A stretch of 64,000 nucleotides of DNA, taken from assembly GCA_039619475.1 (NCBI GenBank), contig CM077115.1:551822826-551886825 (forward strand), in the 5' to 3' direction. Numbering within the stretch: position 1 is the first letter of the stretch; the number at the start of each line of letters is the position of its first letter. The notes below the pieces were generated by a model. That model was given only the letters and a program-made list of their open reading frames with translations. It was not told the origin of the DNA and ran no database searches. Source of the DNA: Icerya purchasi. Taxonomy: Eukaryota > Arthropoda > Insecta > Hemiptera > Monophlebidae. A program made the position numbers and the translations under genes. Below are positions 1 through 9,894 of the stretch, in pieces.

Positions 1-1086
1 TGTTTACAGTATTTTGTAATATTTCTTGTCCAATTTGGAGAACGGTACAGTTCAGCAGGATTGTGAAATTTTGTGTTCGCTTCGGCGGCACTTATACTAA
101 AATAGAAACGTTTAATTTACTCGCATCAGTGTGTAAGATTATGGTAATATTGTTGAATGCAAAAACTATAACCGGATGATTTAAGAGTAATTTCATTTAT
201 TAATAAACAAAACCAGTAACAAACCGGCAAATGTATTATTTAAAAAGTATAAAAAACCAACATGTTTCGTAGCGAGAGCTTATAGTATTTTCGTTTATTA
301 TATCTTGTTACAAGTCGGTTTTACGTTTATAAATAATATACTTTTGGTTCGGTTATTATAAAACATATACAAACATGCATAATCGGCTTAATCACATTAT
401 AACTTGTAAAAAAAAATTTATTCTTGTTCTTTGAGTTTGATACAGATTATTATTATCAGCAGACGTGACGGAAGATGTACACCCTTTTTTTTTTGATGTT
501 GGGTTCATATCACGAAAATTTTTAAATGTAGGTTATTTTATACTTTCACCTTTTTAGAATTCCGTACGCACATAATGTGCGGAATGCTAATAAGATAGTT
601 GTTCAGAAACGACAAAAAAAAATATTCAATTAAAATATGCAATAGCTCACGCGAATGGTTTGACTTATTAATTACGAAATTTGATCATAAAGTACAATTA
701 AAATTCTGTTTAAAAACAAATCTACAACTTTAAGCTAACCGATTATTACCCGGGTCGGCAAAAAACTCAAAAAGAAAACCCGTCAAGAATATATAATACG
801 GACTTTAAAAGCACCTCAAAAATTACCCTTAAAAAATTTACAATTCATCACCAGATAATAGCACCCTTTAAAAATAAAGTTTCACGTATTAAAATGCGGA
901 AACTCCTTCATAAAATCAAAATATTACGGTTAACAAAATTATTTAAATTCGCTCTTTCGGACCAAAAACAGTAAAAAACAAAACATAATAGCCCGAGTAT
1001 AAAAACGTTGGGGAATCCAAAACGGGTATCTCAGACATATGCATAAAGAACCGCTTTATCGGAAAAATATAGCCGAACTTACAACT

Positions 1087-1790
1087 TTATATGCAGGCCC
1101 TTGGGGCGCCGAAAGTTCGAAAGTTTCGAATACAAAATATTTTTGTTTTCCTGGCATGCGATGTATTGATGGACAGACCGCGCTATTTGAATGAAAACTT
1201 CGTTTCCCTAACGAAACTTTCAAAGTTGCCGAGATGTTCAAAAAAATGCGAAAAATGACGTGTCCCGCCCCCTCTTGGTGGTGACGCGACTATTATAGTA
1301 AAAAATTTTGATTAAAATTACAAATACACGAATCCCCCGTGTATTCGTCTAGTTTGGAACATCCGGGGGTTTCTAACGTTAAAATTAGGCCTTGGGAGCG
1401 TTGAAAATTCGAAATTTTTGAAAAATTTTTTTTGTCGTGAGCGATTGAAAGATCGCCATTTGCCGGGGACGAAGTCACGAAGAAACCGTGCTTAATCGAT
1501 TATTTAAATTTCAAAAAAGTGTTTCAATTTTCTGAAGTTGCTTTAATCTTTGTTAATTTCTGTTTATTTCCTTTTTCCTTTGTGTTTTCGATTTCCGTTC
1601 TTTTGTTATTTCTTGCCGTGTCTTTAGCCTCAGTATATGACACGTAAATAAATAAATAAATAAAATAAAAAGTCGTATTTCACCTATTTGAATGAAAACT
1701 TCATTTTCCTAACGAAACTTTCAAAGGTTGGCGAAAAGTTCAAAAAAGCACCAAAAATAATGACGTGCTTTTTTCTCTTTGGTGCGCGAA
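1087..1790. repeat. Degenerate internal tandem repeat within the left arm
   Basis: The block beginning CTATTTGAATGAAAACTTC at 1172 recurs at 1684 in diverged form and continues through the ACGAAACTTTCAAAG and TGACGTG blocks. A second block (CCTTGGG..CG..GAAA.TTCGAAA) occurs at about 1097 and 1390. This suggests two copies of one unit, the second enlarged by about 220 bp that includes a retroelement-like tail (1540-1669). The mirrored arrangement is in the right arm. Function unknown. Confidence 0.55.
1540..1669 (+). mobile_element. Retroelement 3' tail with (AAAT)n end, in left arm
   Basis: A pyrimidine-rich stretch ends in GCCTCAGTATATGACACG followed by AAATAAATAAAT repeats. This is the usual look of a LINE 3' UTR with a short A-rich tandem tail, and the same style of ending is seen at 32240-32280 and on the minus strand at 49331. 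Its mirror image is at 8216-8345. No coding sequence is visible. Confidence 0.4.
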
Positions 1791-1884
1791 AAATCAGGTT
1801 TCTTTGTTTTGAAGTAAATGCAAATTATAATTATCTTTAACTAAACAAACGAAGTCCTCAGCGCATAAAATATCATGCTTGATT

Positions 1885-1888
1885 GAAC

Positions 1889-1894
<6 letters not shown>
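1885..1894. repeat. Target-site duplication, left copy
   Basis: GAACTTACTT immediately precedes the poly(T) tract and is repeated exactly at 5491-5500, bracketing the Jockey-like element. Confidence 0.85.

Positions 1895-1923
<29 letters not shown>
1893..1923 (-). other. Poly(A) tail of the Jockey-like element (T-run on plus strand)
   Basis: 31 consecutive T, the first two overlapping the target-site duplication. It marks the 3' end of the minus-strand LINE. Confidence 0.9.
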
Positions 1924-1925
<2 letters not shown>

Positions 1926-2173
1926 TGCGCCGAGAGGTATCATAAGCAATGAGGATCTCTGGTGTACTTAAAGGTGGAAAAGAAGGGAGGAGGAAATAGG
2001 GAAGGGAGAGGAGTGAGGAAGGCGTGTGGATAAGGCAAGGTAGGACAGTGAATAATGTGGTGGCCTCAGTAGGACAACAGATTAGGATTGAGGAAAAGCG
2101 GACGCTTCGTCACAGAGAGGTTACATTAAACGACGAAATCTACATAAGAGCGATAGGCAATAGTTCGAGTTTA

Positions 2174-4448
2174 CTAGGTGATCGGAAGCGCATCCCGACA
2201 CCACTTTCTTCGTTTGAGCCGTCTGGGAGGATTTCCAGGAATATTTAACTGGTACATTCGGCTGATATACGGATTTGAGCTCCATTGCAGCTTCTCGAAG
2301 AATTTTTTGTACTGCTCATCATAGGTGTTCCTGACGAAGGATACCTGTAGATCCGTGTGCAGCGTTAAATTTGAGACATATCTAGGCGCGGAAGCAATGA
2401 TCCGAAGTATCTTCGACTGCTCCCTTTGGATTTTGGCTAAGTTGGATTTTGCTGTTGTACCGTACAGTTCAAGTCCATACTTCCAAATGGGCGCTATCAT
2501 CGTTAGATAAAGTTGTCGCTTGATATTTAATTTTAAAGTTGATTTATGACCTAATAGAGGATATAATAATCTACAACGACTGGAGACGGTCTTCTTCGTT
2601 TGAAGGACATGATGACGCCAAGTGAGTCGCCTATCCATATGTAATCCCAGGTAACGGACTGAGTCGACTTGAGGAATTTTTGTATTATAAATTTTTAAGG
2701 CAGGACAAGTGACGTGTCGGTTCGTATATGTGACATGTTGGCATTTTGCTGGGTTGAAGTGTATACCCCAAAGCTGTGCCCAGTCTGCTATTTGGTTTAA
2801 GTGGCTCTGTACTGCAGCATTAGCATATTCTGGATCTTCATTTGTTGCAAGTATGGCCATGTCGTCAGCAAATGTGGCGAGGATTGTTAGATTAGACTTA
2901 GGCACATCAGATGTATAAACGGAGTACAATAGTGGTCCAAGTAGGCTCCCTTGCGGTACCGACGACTGAATGAGATGCTCTTCCGAAAGCGAATTGTTGA
3001 CTCGGACAATAAAGGTTCTATCGTTTAGGTAAGATGATAATAGCCTATGTAGATCTGAAGGAACCAACGGTTTTAGCTTAAATAGTAGGCCTGCGTGCCA
3101 TACCTTGTCAAAAGCCTGGGCAACATCAAGGAAAAACCGCCGAGCAAACTTCCTTCTTTTCGAGTGCGAAAGAGATGGCATCAACTAACCTGTGGCATTG
3201 TTGTATGGTTGAGTGCTCTGATCTAAAACCAAATTGATGGTCCGGAATTACATGAAGGCTTTCCATTATTGGATGGAATCGATTTAAAATAAGTTTCTCG
3301 AATACCTTTGAGAGAGAACTCAATAAGCTGATTGGCCGGTAGGAGGATACCTCTATTTCTGGTTTTCCTGGTTTACGAATCATAATGATGACTGATTTCT
3401 TCCACATGTTTGGAAAGTATCCGATTCTGAGCGAGCTGTTGAATATATAGCACAATAGGATGGCCGCTTTACGCGGAAAGTGTCGGATGATCTCCGGTGT
3501 AATCTTGTCGCATCCAGGAGATTTCTTCAAAGCTACTTCCTGGAGATGCTGAAACACCTCTCTGGGCGAAAAGAGTTTAGTCCTAGTTGTAGACTGCGAG
3601 GCTTCCTGTAAGCCATTACACACCATTTGTGTATGAGCCTGATCCATATCTAGCTGGGGTGTGAAGACTGCGGACAAGTGACTAGCAAAAGCATCCGCTT
3701 TATCCTTATCGGTTTTTGCCCAGCATCCATTCACTTTCAAGTTGAAGGGCTCCTCAGTGGGCTTCGTCAACTTTCTAGCTTTATGCCATAAGGATCTGTT
3801 ATCGTTATTTAACTGGTTTAACTTGTAAGTCACGATTTCATTTTTATAGTCTCTGAGTGCAGTCTTCAGCCTAGATTGTAAGGTATTGTAGATGAGCTTG
3901 AGCGAGGGGTAACGATTTCGCTGCCACTTCTTCCTGGCCGCCCGAGTGTCTCTAATTAATCTTCTTATTTCAATCGGGACGAAAGTACTATGTACATATT
4001 TATTACTGTTGTAGCTGGTAGATTCGTTGCATGCAGATTTCACCATAGAAGTGAAATCGGCAACTGCATTATCAATATCATTCGCGTCTTTTAACCTGAT
4101 ATTCAGATCAATATCGCTTTCTAATATGTCTGAAAAGAGAGTCCAGTTAGTAGTATTATTGACCAGCTTTTGATGTTGCGATATAGTTTTTGGGTGAGAG
4201 CTTACCACGGCAATAACAGGCACGTGATCGGAGGATAAGTCGGCTAAAGTGTTGCACGATCTGCCGTAAGATTGAAGTCCACGAATAATAAAGAAGTCCA
4301 GAATATCCGGTCGCCTGTCGCAGTGGCTAGGCCAATACGTCGGAGACATCGGAGAAAGAATGCTAAGAGAATTTTCTTGTATTGCCTTGACAAGCCTTTT
4401 CCCGGATTGGTTAGTTATCGTTGATCCCCATGCGCTGCTCTTCGCATT
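2174..4448 (-). pseudogene. LINE ORF2 remnant: endonuclease tail plus reverse transcriptase
   Basis: Translation from 4448 enters the last part of an EEP endonuclease (AKSSAWGS, TYWPSH, RRPDILDFFI, LSSDHVP). It continues through the RT fingers (KSVIIMIRKPGKPE, SSYRPISLLSSLSKVFE, HQFGFR). The frame is lost near 3150, where a run of five T after GCGG adds one base, and the rest lies in the next frame. That part contains motif A (LDVAQAFDKVWH), motif B (SVPQGSLLGPLLY), the catalytic FADD box, the YLGLHMDRRLTW thumb motif and a normal C-terminus at 2174. The N-terminal endonuclease, with its catalytic Asn and Glu, is absent because of the internal deletion. Function known for the family is target-primed reverse transcription; this copy is dead. 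Confidence 0.9.
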
Positions 4449-5250
4449 TTAGCATGCAAGTGACTTGAAATATGTCCTGATTTTTTGGGGACGGCTTTAG
4501 ATCTACAAAAAACATCGGAAGAGGCTGTTTTGTTTTACTTTTTAAGATGTTAACAACTCTAATGACATCATATCCTTTTAAACGTAGTTCGCTCGTTATG
4601 TCCGCTGTATCTGTAGAGGAGTGGAGGTTTTTTAAGACCACCCTAAAAGGTTTCTCCTCCGCAAGTGAATACGTATAGTAAAGATAATTTTTTTCCTTCA
4701 GGGCTTTAACAACTGCGCGGTAACTTAGCGCGTTTTGAGTCCTTATAGTTACGCCTGATATGGTAGATTTTAAAGAAAATTGTATATCTTTCAAGGTTAG
4801 CAAAAATTGTCTAAATTCAGTGAATTTTTGTATGTTTTTAACCATTATCGGCGGAGGGAGTTTAGTTTTATTAATACCCAATTCAACATTAGTTGAATTA
4901 CTGTCTCCGTTTGCTACATTCGTTTCGTTATTACTTGGAGAAGGTGTGTTGGTTTGCATTTTATTTAGGTCTGCGTCCTCGTTCGCAAGGAATTCAAATA
5001 TATTGACTTTAACTGGTTTTTTATCGTGAGCAGACACGTTGTTGGCGAGCTTGACGGTCCCAGCCTTCTTCGCTGGCGCTGTACGTTTAGGCGTGGACCA
5101 ACCGTCACTGTCACTAGTTGTAGGAGTAGATAGTTGTCGTTTAATAACGTACCCTGACGATGATTTTTGTAAACGAAGAGAGGCAACGGCAGTATTACCC
5201 GAACTACTTGCCGGAATAGACGGGCGATTTACATTCGTACCTTTATTCAT
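4411..5250 (-). pseudogene. LINE ORF1 (Gag-like, PRE_C2HC type), 3'-truncated
   Basis: An open frame of 279 codons starts at an ATG preceded by the presumed 5' UTR. The first 110 residues are Ser/Thr/Asn/Lys-rich and look disordered. From about residue 130 it resembles Jockey-type ORF1: LPPPIMVKNIQKF, then FRVVLKNLHSSTDTADI and the PRE_C2HC hallmark PLPMFFVDLKPSPKNQDIF near residues 240-260. The CCHC zinc knuckles that should follow are gone; after CMLK the frame runs a few codons into DNA that belongs to the endonuclease in another frame, then stops. The protein would normally bind element RNA. The short readthrough tail is an artefact of the deletion junction near 4448. Confidence 0.85.
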
Positions 5251-5490
5251 AGTTTTGAAATAATAAGCCGGTTAAATAATAACAGACTGGCGGAGCCAGC
5301 CGATAAAAGAAAGATCTCACCTGCGTTATCAGCAGCCGTCTGTATGTTTCTGTTCGGCCGAGCGACAAGATAAGATAAGATAACAACGACTCGGAAGCAG
5401 TAATTACCACCGCGCGAAAAACTACTCACAAATTACATTCACGAACGCTATAAACACGACCGTTGAACAAATGATTATAGTTTACCATTC
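5251..5490 (-). promoter_or_regulatory. 5' UTR / presumed internal promoter of the Jockey-like LINE
   Basis: About 240 bp between the target-site duplication and the ORF1 ATG. Elements of this group usually carry an internal RNA polymerase II promoter here. I can see a TATCTTATCTTATCTTG repeat near 5370 but no motif that I can call with confidence. Confidence 0.4.
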
Positions 5491-5500
5491 GAACTTACTT
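5491..5500. repeat. Target-site duplication, right copy
   Basis: Exact repeat of GAACTTACTT at 1885-1894. Confidence 0.85.
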
Positions 5501-6590
5501 TAATTTACTTTCTGTTTAAAATCGTCATATTAATTAATCTGATTCGCGTAAGAAGAAACCCTAATCTCATGTGAAAAATTTCTTAATCTATACACATATT
5601 GCCGTAAATTAATCTCCTTTCAGTCACTTCATTTAATTAACTATTGAACGTCAATCGAAATAATTCCATTTAATATCAAAATTATTAATTCTCATTCTTG
5701 CGCTATCTAAATTTACATATTTTAGCGGATTATTAAAATACTATTTTCTCTGAAAATTATCAGCTCGATCTAATCAAAATTTACTCACTCCGCGTTAAAC
5801 TTCTGAGTGCAGTTAGTGTGGCAATTTTCAATTACTTTTTTTCTAGTGAAACTTAATTTCATTTGTATAATGAAATATTGTAAACTGCCAAGTAAATCAT
5901 TCTAAAACCTTCTGCACTATGTACATCATCTCGATAATAGAGCACACCGGTGAAGGAGTGTCAAAAAGAATAAGTAAAGAGTAAACGATGATAAAAGAGA
6001 AATTCAAACGAAAAAACAAGTAAATGTGATATTTTCTTATTATTGTTATTTAATATTTATACCATCCAAACGTATTGTTTTTAATTATAAAGGCTATTGT
6101 GCTACATGCAAATTTATAGTTAGCAGGTATGGATAATTAATTAATTCGGTAGATTAAACAAATTTAAAAACAAAAATGCAATTGCCATTGGGGGATTAGG
6201 ATTCGAAGAGGATTGGTAGGCTAAGAACGTTTTGCATTTACAAAGTATGTAATAAACATAAGGTGGGATGTTTTGGATGGAAAAAAAGATTAACCTGTGG
6301 AACTTTTTGTAATACAAAAATTACGGAGCAAACTTGCATCATGCAAACGCGTAACGGCGAAGCTGGCCACCATGGTTCAGTTTTGAGTTTAATGGAAGCT
6401 AAAAAAGTTTAACAGAGGGAATAATAAGTATTTTTATTCCAGGGAAAAAAATACTAAATATGATAATAGCGGGAGGGTAATTAAGATATAGAGAGAACAA
6501 TACTACTGATCGAGAGAGATACATAGACTCGCTTATTTCCGGAAATCCCAGTATGGCTGGGCACCCGTATAAATTTTATTCGACAGTATA
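5501..6590. other. Inner spacer of the inverted repeat, no gene seen
   Basis: AT-rich sequence that would continue the left arm beyond the LINE insertion. The first part may align weakly with the reverse complement of about 7950-8015. I see no coding or RNA feature. Confidence 0.4.
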
Positions 6591-6601
6591 ACTTAGACAG
6601 C

Positions 6602-7033
6602 TTATATAACATCTACTAGGTTTGAACCACCGCTAAATATCTGGAAGAGAGATTTGAAATTAATGATGAAGCGCATAAGTCTGTTGCATCCAACACTTTC
6701 TGACACACAAGCCCTAAAGAGAGAGAAAATACTGCAGACAGAAAAATGCACCATGCAGATCTGTCTACATCCAAGCTGCGATCGAGTCGTATTGCTTGTA
6801 ATATATTGGCAAGACTCAAAAAAGCAAGCAATTGCCAATAAACAACTAGCTGAATGAGATTTTGCTGCGTCCGTATAGAAAATTAAGCGATGACAGCATT
6901 GCCGGATTTTAGCTCGTGCCAGCTGCGCGATATTTAGATTTAGGGCTTGTTGTATTTCATTGAAGTCATCAGATAAATAATCTGAGAGTCTTCCCATGGC
7001 GGTATCACTAAGATTCTGTTCAAAATATGACAC
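6602..7033 (-). pseudogene. Open frame of 143 codons, possible RNase H-like relic
   Basis: The frame contains IFYTDAAKSHSASCLLAI, which resembles the first strand of LINE RNase H domains (YTDxSK...) where the Asp is catalytic. The remaining RNase H motifs (a Glu helix, SDS, GNExAD) are not seen downstream. An RNase H tail of another copy lies just upstream on the same strand (7680-7790). It could equally be a chance open frame. Confidence 0.25.
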
Positions 7034-7039
7034 AGTAGT

Positions 7040-7800
7040 CCACCGAAATAGTTTTAATCGGAATTAGGGGAAAAAGAGAAAACAAAAGAAGAATAATTTG
7101 AAAAGGAAAAAGACGCAGAAAATTGAGTATTGTTGACCGGAAAGAGGAAAGATAAAGGGCGGGCAAAGAAACAAAGAAAGTTAAGGTTTACTTGATACGA
7201 TCCGAAAAGAAAAAGTGTACAAAATACACAAGTATCGATAATAATTTAATTCGATCGGAAATGGCAGAAATAAAGGAACATGAACAACCGACTAAGACGG
7301 AATGGACAGAATATAGGAAGCACAGTAGGGAGCAGGAAGCCTTGACTTTAAAAGGAGCAAATAAAGGGGGAAGAGCGTTCCGCAGAAAGAGCAGAACAAT
7401 TAAAACCAAATGTGATTAGCATCAGAGACAACTCTGCTTCGTTAGGATATAAAGGACACAATAAGGAGAGGAAACCAAAGAGAGACGATAACGAGAAGCG
7501 GGCAGTAAAGTGTGATTAAAACGTAGGCGAATGAAAGAGGCAACAACAGAACGTGGAAGAGAACGGAACTTTAAGACCCGAGGATTAGAAGGAAAGTAAA
7601 GTTGAATTTAGAGGTAGAAGGAAGAAGAAGGGTAGATATTCGACCAAAATTTAAGGTGAAATTTCTTACTTAAGGACAATAGATTAGAACTAGGGATCTT
7701 TTTAAAGGCGAGAGCGGGAAGCAACCTGAGCCAAAGCATCCGCCAATTCGTTACTCTGAGTTATTATCCTTCTAATGCCCACACTACAAATTGCCAAGTA
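7040..7800 (-). pseudogene. LINE RNase H C-terminus and pyrimidine-rich 3' part (minus strand)
   Basis: The minus-strand reading at about 7780-7690 gives VGIRRIITQSNELADALAQV, matching the last RNase H motif (H.GI.GNE.AD.LA) of I/R1/Jockey-group LINEs. The plus strand below this is strongly purine-rich, as in the other RNase H LINE tails of the window (12.4-13.4, 14.8-15.4, 38.4-39.2 and 52.6-53.4 kb), so the coding strand is C/T-rich. Stops interrupt all frames. No clear poly(A) is seen. Confidence 0.5.
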
Positions 7801-8014
7801 CTATAATATTCCGTTATAGTTAAGAGTACGTAGTTAATAAGGTTTATATTAATAAAAGAAAATATGAACAACTTCTACAACACGATATGCGCCTCTCACC
7901 CGATTATGTTGGCAAAAAACCCGGTTATCTTAATGTTGGATGAAGAAAATATTAGAAAATACCGTTTTTTGACCATTCGCGCTTCTCTTTCCCACCGGGT
8001 AAAACAATAAAAAA

Positions 8015-9894
8015 CTAGTTCAGTTAAGCCTGATGATTCACGCGCTCAGGGTCATTCCGTAAGTCAAGTTAAAAACAATCATAATATTTATGTGTTTACA
8101 TAATACTAAATTCAAAAAAAAAAAAGAAATCTGACTTTTCGCGTCGCAAAGAGAATGGAATACGTACTGGATGCACTTTTTCGAAATTCATCGAAGTGAA
8201 ATACGACTTTTTGTATTATTTATTTATTTATTTACGTGTCACATACTGAGGCTAAAGACACGGCAAGAAATAACAAAAGAACGGAAATCGAAAACACAAA
8301 GGAAAAAGGAAATAAACAGAAATTAACAAAGATTAAAGCAACTTTAGAAAATTGAAACATTTTTTGAAATTTAAATAATCGATAAGGCACGGTTTCTTCG
8401 TGACTTCGTCCCCGGCAAATGGCGATCTTTCAATCGCTCACGACAAAAAAATTTTTTCAAAAATTTCGAATTTTCAACGCTCCCAAGGCCTAATTTTAAC
8501 GTTAGAAACCCCCGGATGTTCCAAACTAGACGAATACACGGGGGATTCGTGTATTTGTAATTTTAATCAAAATTTTTTACTATAATAGTCGCGTCATCAC
8601 CAAGAGGGGGCGGGACACGTCATTTTTCGCATTTTTTTGAACATCTCGGCAACTTTGAAAGTTTCGTTAGGGAAACGAAGTTTTCATTCAAATAGCGCGG
8701 TCTGTCCATCAATACATCGCATGCCAGGAAAACAAAAATATTTTGTATTCGAAACTTTCGAACTTTCGGCGCCCCAAGGGCCTGCATATAAAGTTGTAAG
8801 TTCGGCTATATTTTTCCGATAAAGCGGTTCTTTATGCATATGTCTGAGATACCCGTTTTGGATTCCCCAACGTTTTTATACTCGGGCTATTGTTTTGTTT
8901 TTTTTTTTTTGTTTTTTTTTTACTGTTTTTGGTCCGAAAGAGCGAATTTAAATAATTTTGTTAACCGTAATATTTTGATTTTATGAAGGAGTTTCCGCGT
9001 TTTAATACGTGAAACTTTATTTTTAAAGGGTGCTATTATCTGGTGATGAATTGTAAATTTTTTAAGGGTAATTTTTGAGGTGCTTTTAAAGTCCGTATTA
9101 TATATTCTTGACGGGTTTTCTTTTTGAGTTTTTTGCCGACCCGGGTAATAATCGGTTAGCTTAAAGTTGCAGATTTGTTTTTAAACAGAATTTTAATTGT
9201 ACTTTATGATCAAATTTCGTAATTAATAAGTCAAACCATTCGCGTGAGCTATTGCATATTTTAATTGAATATTTTTTTTTCGTCGTTTCTGAACAACTAT
9301 CTTATTAGCATTCCGCACATTATGTGCGTACGGAATTCTAAAAAGGTGAAAGTATAAAATAACCTACATTTAAAAATTTTCGTGATATGAACCCAACATC
9401 AAAAAAAAAAGGGTGTACATCTTCCGTCACGTCTGCTGATAATAATAATCTGTATCAAACTCAAAGAACAAGAATAAAATTTTTTTTACAAGTTATAATG
9501 TGATTAAGCCGATTTGCATGTTTGTATATGTTTTATAATAACCGAACCAAAAGTATATTATTTATAAACGTAAAACCGACTTGTAACAAGATATAATAAA
9601 CGAAAATACTATAAGCTCTCGCTACGAAACATGTTGGTTTTTTATACTTTTTAAATAATACATTTGCCGGTTTGTTACTGGTTTTGTTTATTAATAAATG
9701 AAATTACTCTTAAATCATCCGGTTATAGTTTTTGCATTCAACAATATTACCATAATCTTACACACTGATGCGAGTAAATTAAACGTTTCTATTTTAGTAT
9801 AAGTGCCGCCGAAGCGAACACAAAATTTCACAATCCTGCTGAACTGTACCGTTCTCCAAATTGGACAAGAAATATTACAAAATACTGTAAACAG
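8015..9894. repeat. Right arm of the giant inverted repeat
   Basis: Reverse complement of the left arm: near-identical over 8200-9894 and more diverged over about 8015-8200. It includes the mirrored retroelement tail (8216-8345). The outer boundary cannot be placed, because pairing is still continuing at 9894 where the left partner reaches base 1. The open frames at 8400-8585 and 8637-8822 are the mirror of 1293-1478 and 1056-1241. They are conserved because the DNA is, not evidently because of coding. Confidence 0.92.
8216..8345 (-). mobile_element. Mirror copy of the (AAAT)n retroelement tail
   Basis: Reverse complement of 1540-1669: ATTTATTTATTTATTTACGTGTCACATAC followed by the purine-rich complement. 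Confidence 0.4.

Larger units (their letters stand above)
1..1884. repeat. Left arm of a giant inverted repeat (window starts inside it)
   Basis: Bases 1-1683 read as the reverse complement of 8200-9894 with only scattered substitutions and a few homopolymer length changes (for example a T-run near 8890-8930 that is longer than its partner near 970). Inward of 1683/8200 the two sides still match in blocks, such as the CAAAGAGA/TTTTCGCG blocks and the GCGCT-AGG block near 1861 and 8045, but with many differences. The arm carries no recognisable gene. Position 1 pairs with about 9894, so the arm is cut by the window edge and its true outer end is not visible. It could be a foldback-type element, a segmental inverted duplication, or an assembly palindrome. 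Confidence 0.92.
1895..5490 (-). mobile_element. Jockey-like LINE, internally deleted, with intact ends
   Basis: On the minus strand the order is: a 5' UTR of about 240 bp (5251-5490), ORF1 (4411-5250), the tail of the endonuclease and the reverse transcriptase (2174-4448), a 3' UTR ending CTCGGCGCAATAAA, then poly(A), seen as T at 1893-1923. A perfect 10-bp duplication flanks it (1885-1894 and 5491-5500), so both termini are defined and the copy is not 5'-truncated. About 1 kb expected between ORF1 and ORF2 (the zinc knuckles and most of the endonuclease) is missing. The copy cannot move by itself. Jockey assignment rests on the PRE_C2HC-like ORF1 and the RT/tail style. Confidence 0.88.

Noticed and set aside
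1056..1478. Two 61-codon frames (1056-1241 and 1293-1478) conserved in both palindrome arms (8637-8822 and 8400-8585)
   Set aside because: The whole arm is near-identical at DNA level, so conservation of the frames carries no coding signal. Neither has a recognisable motif.
2024..5263. Plus-strand open frames opposite the Jockey-like element (for example 2024-2248, 4760-5029)
   Set aside because: Shadows of the minus-strand ORF1 and RT.
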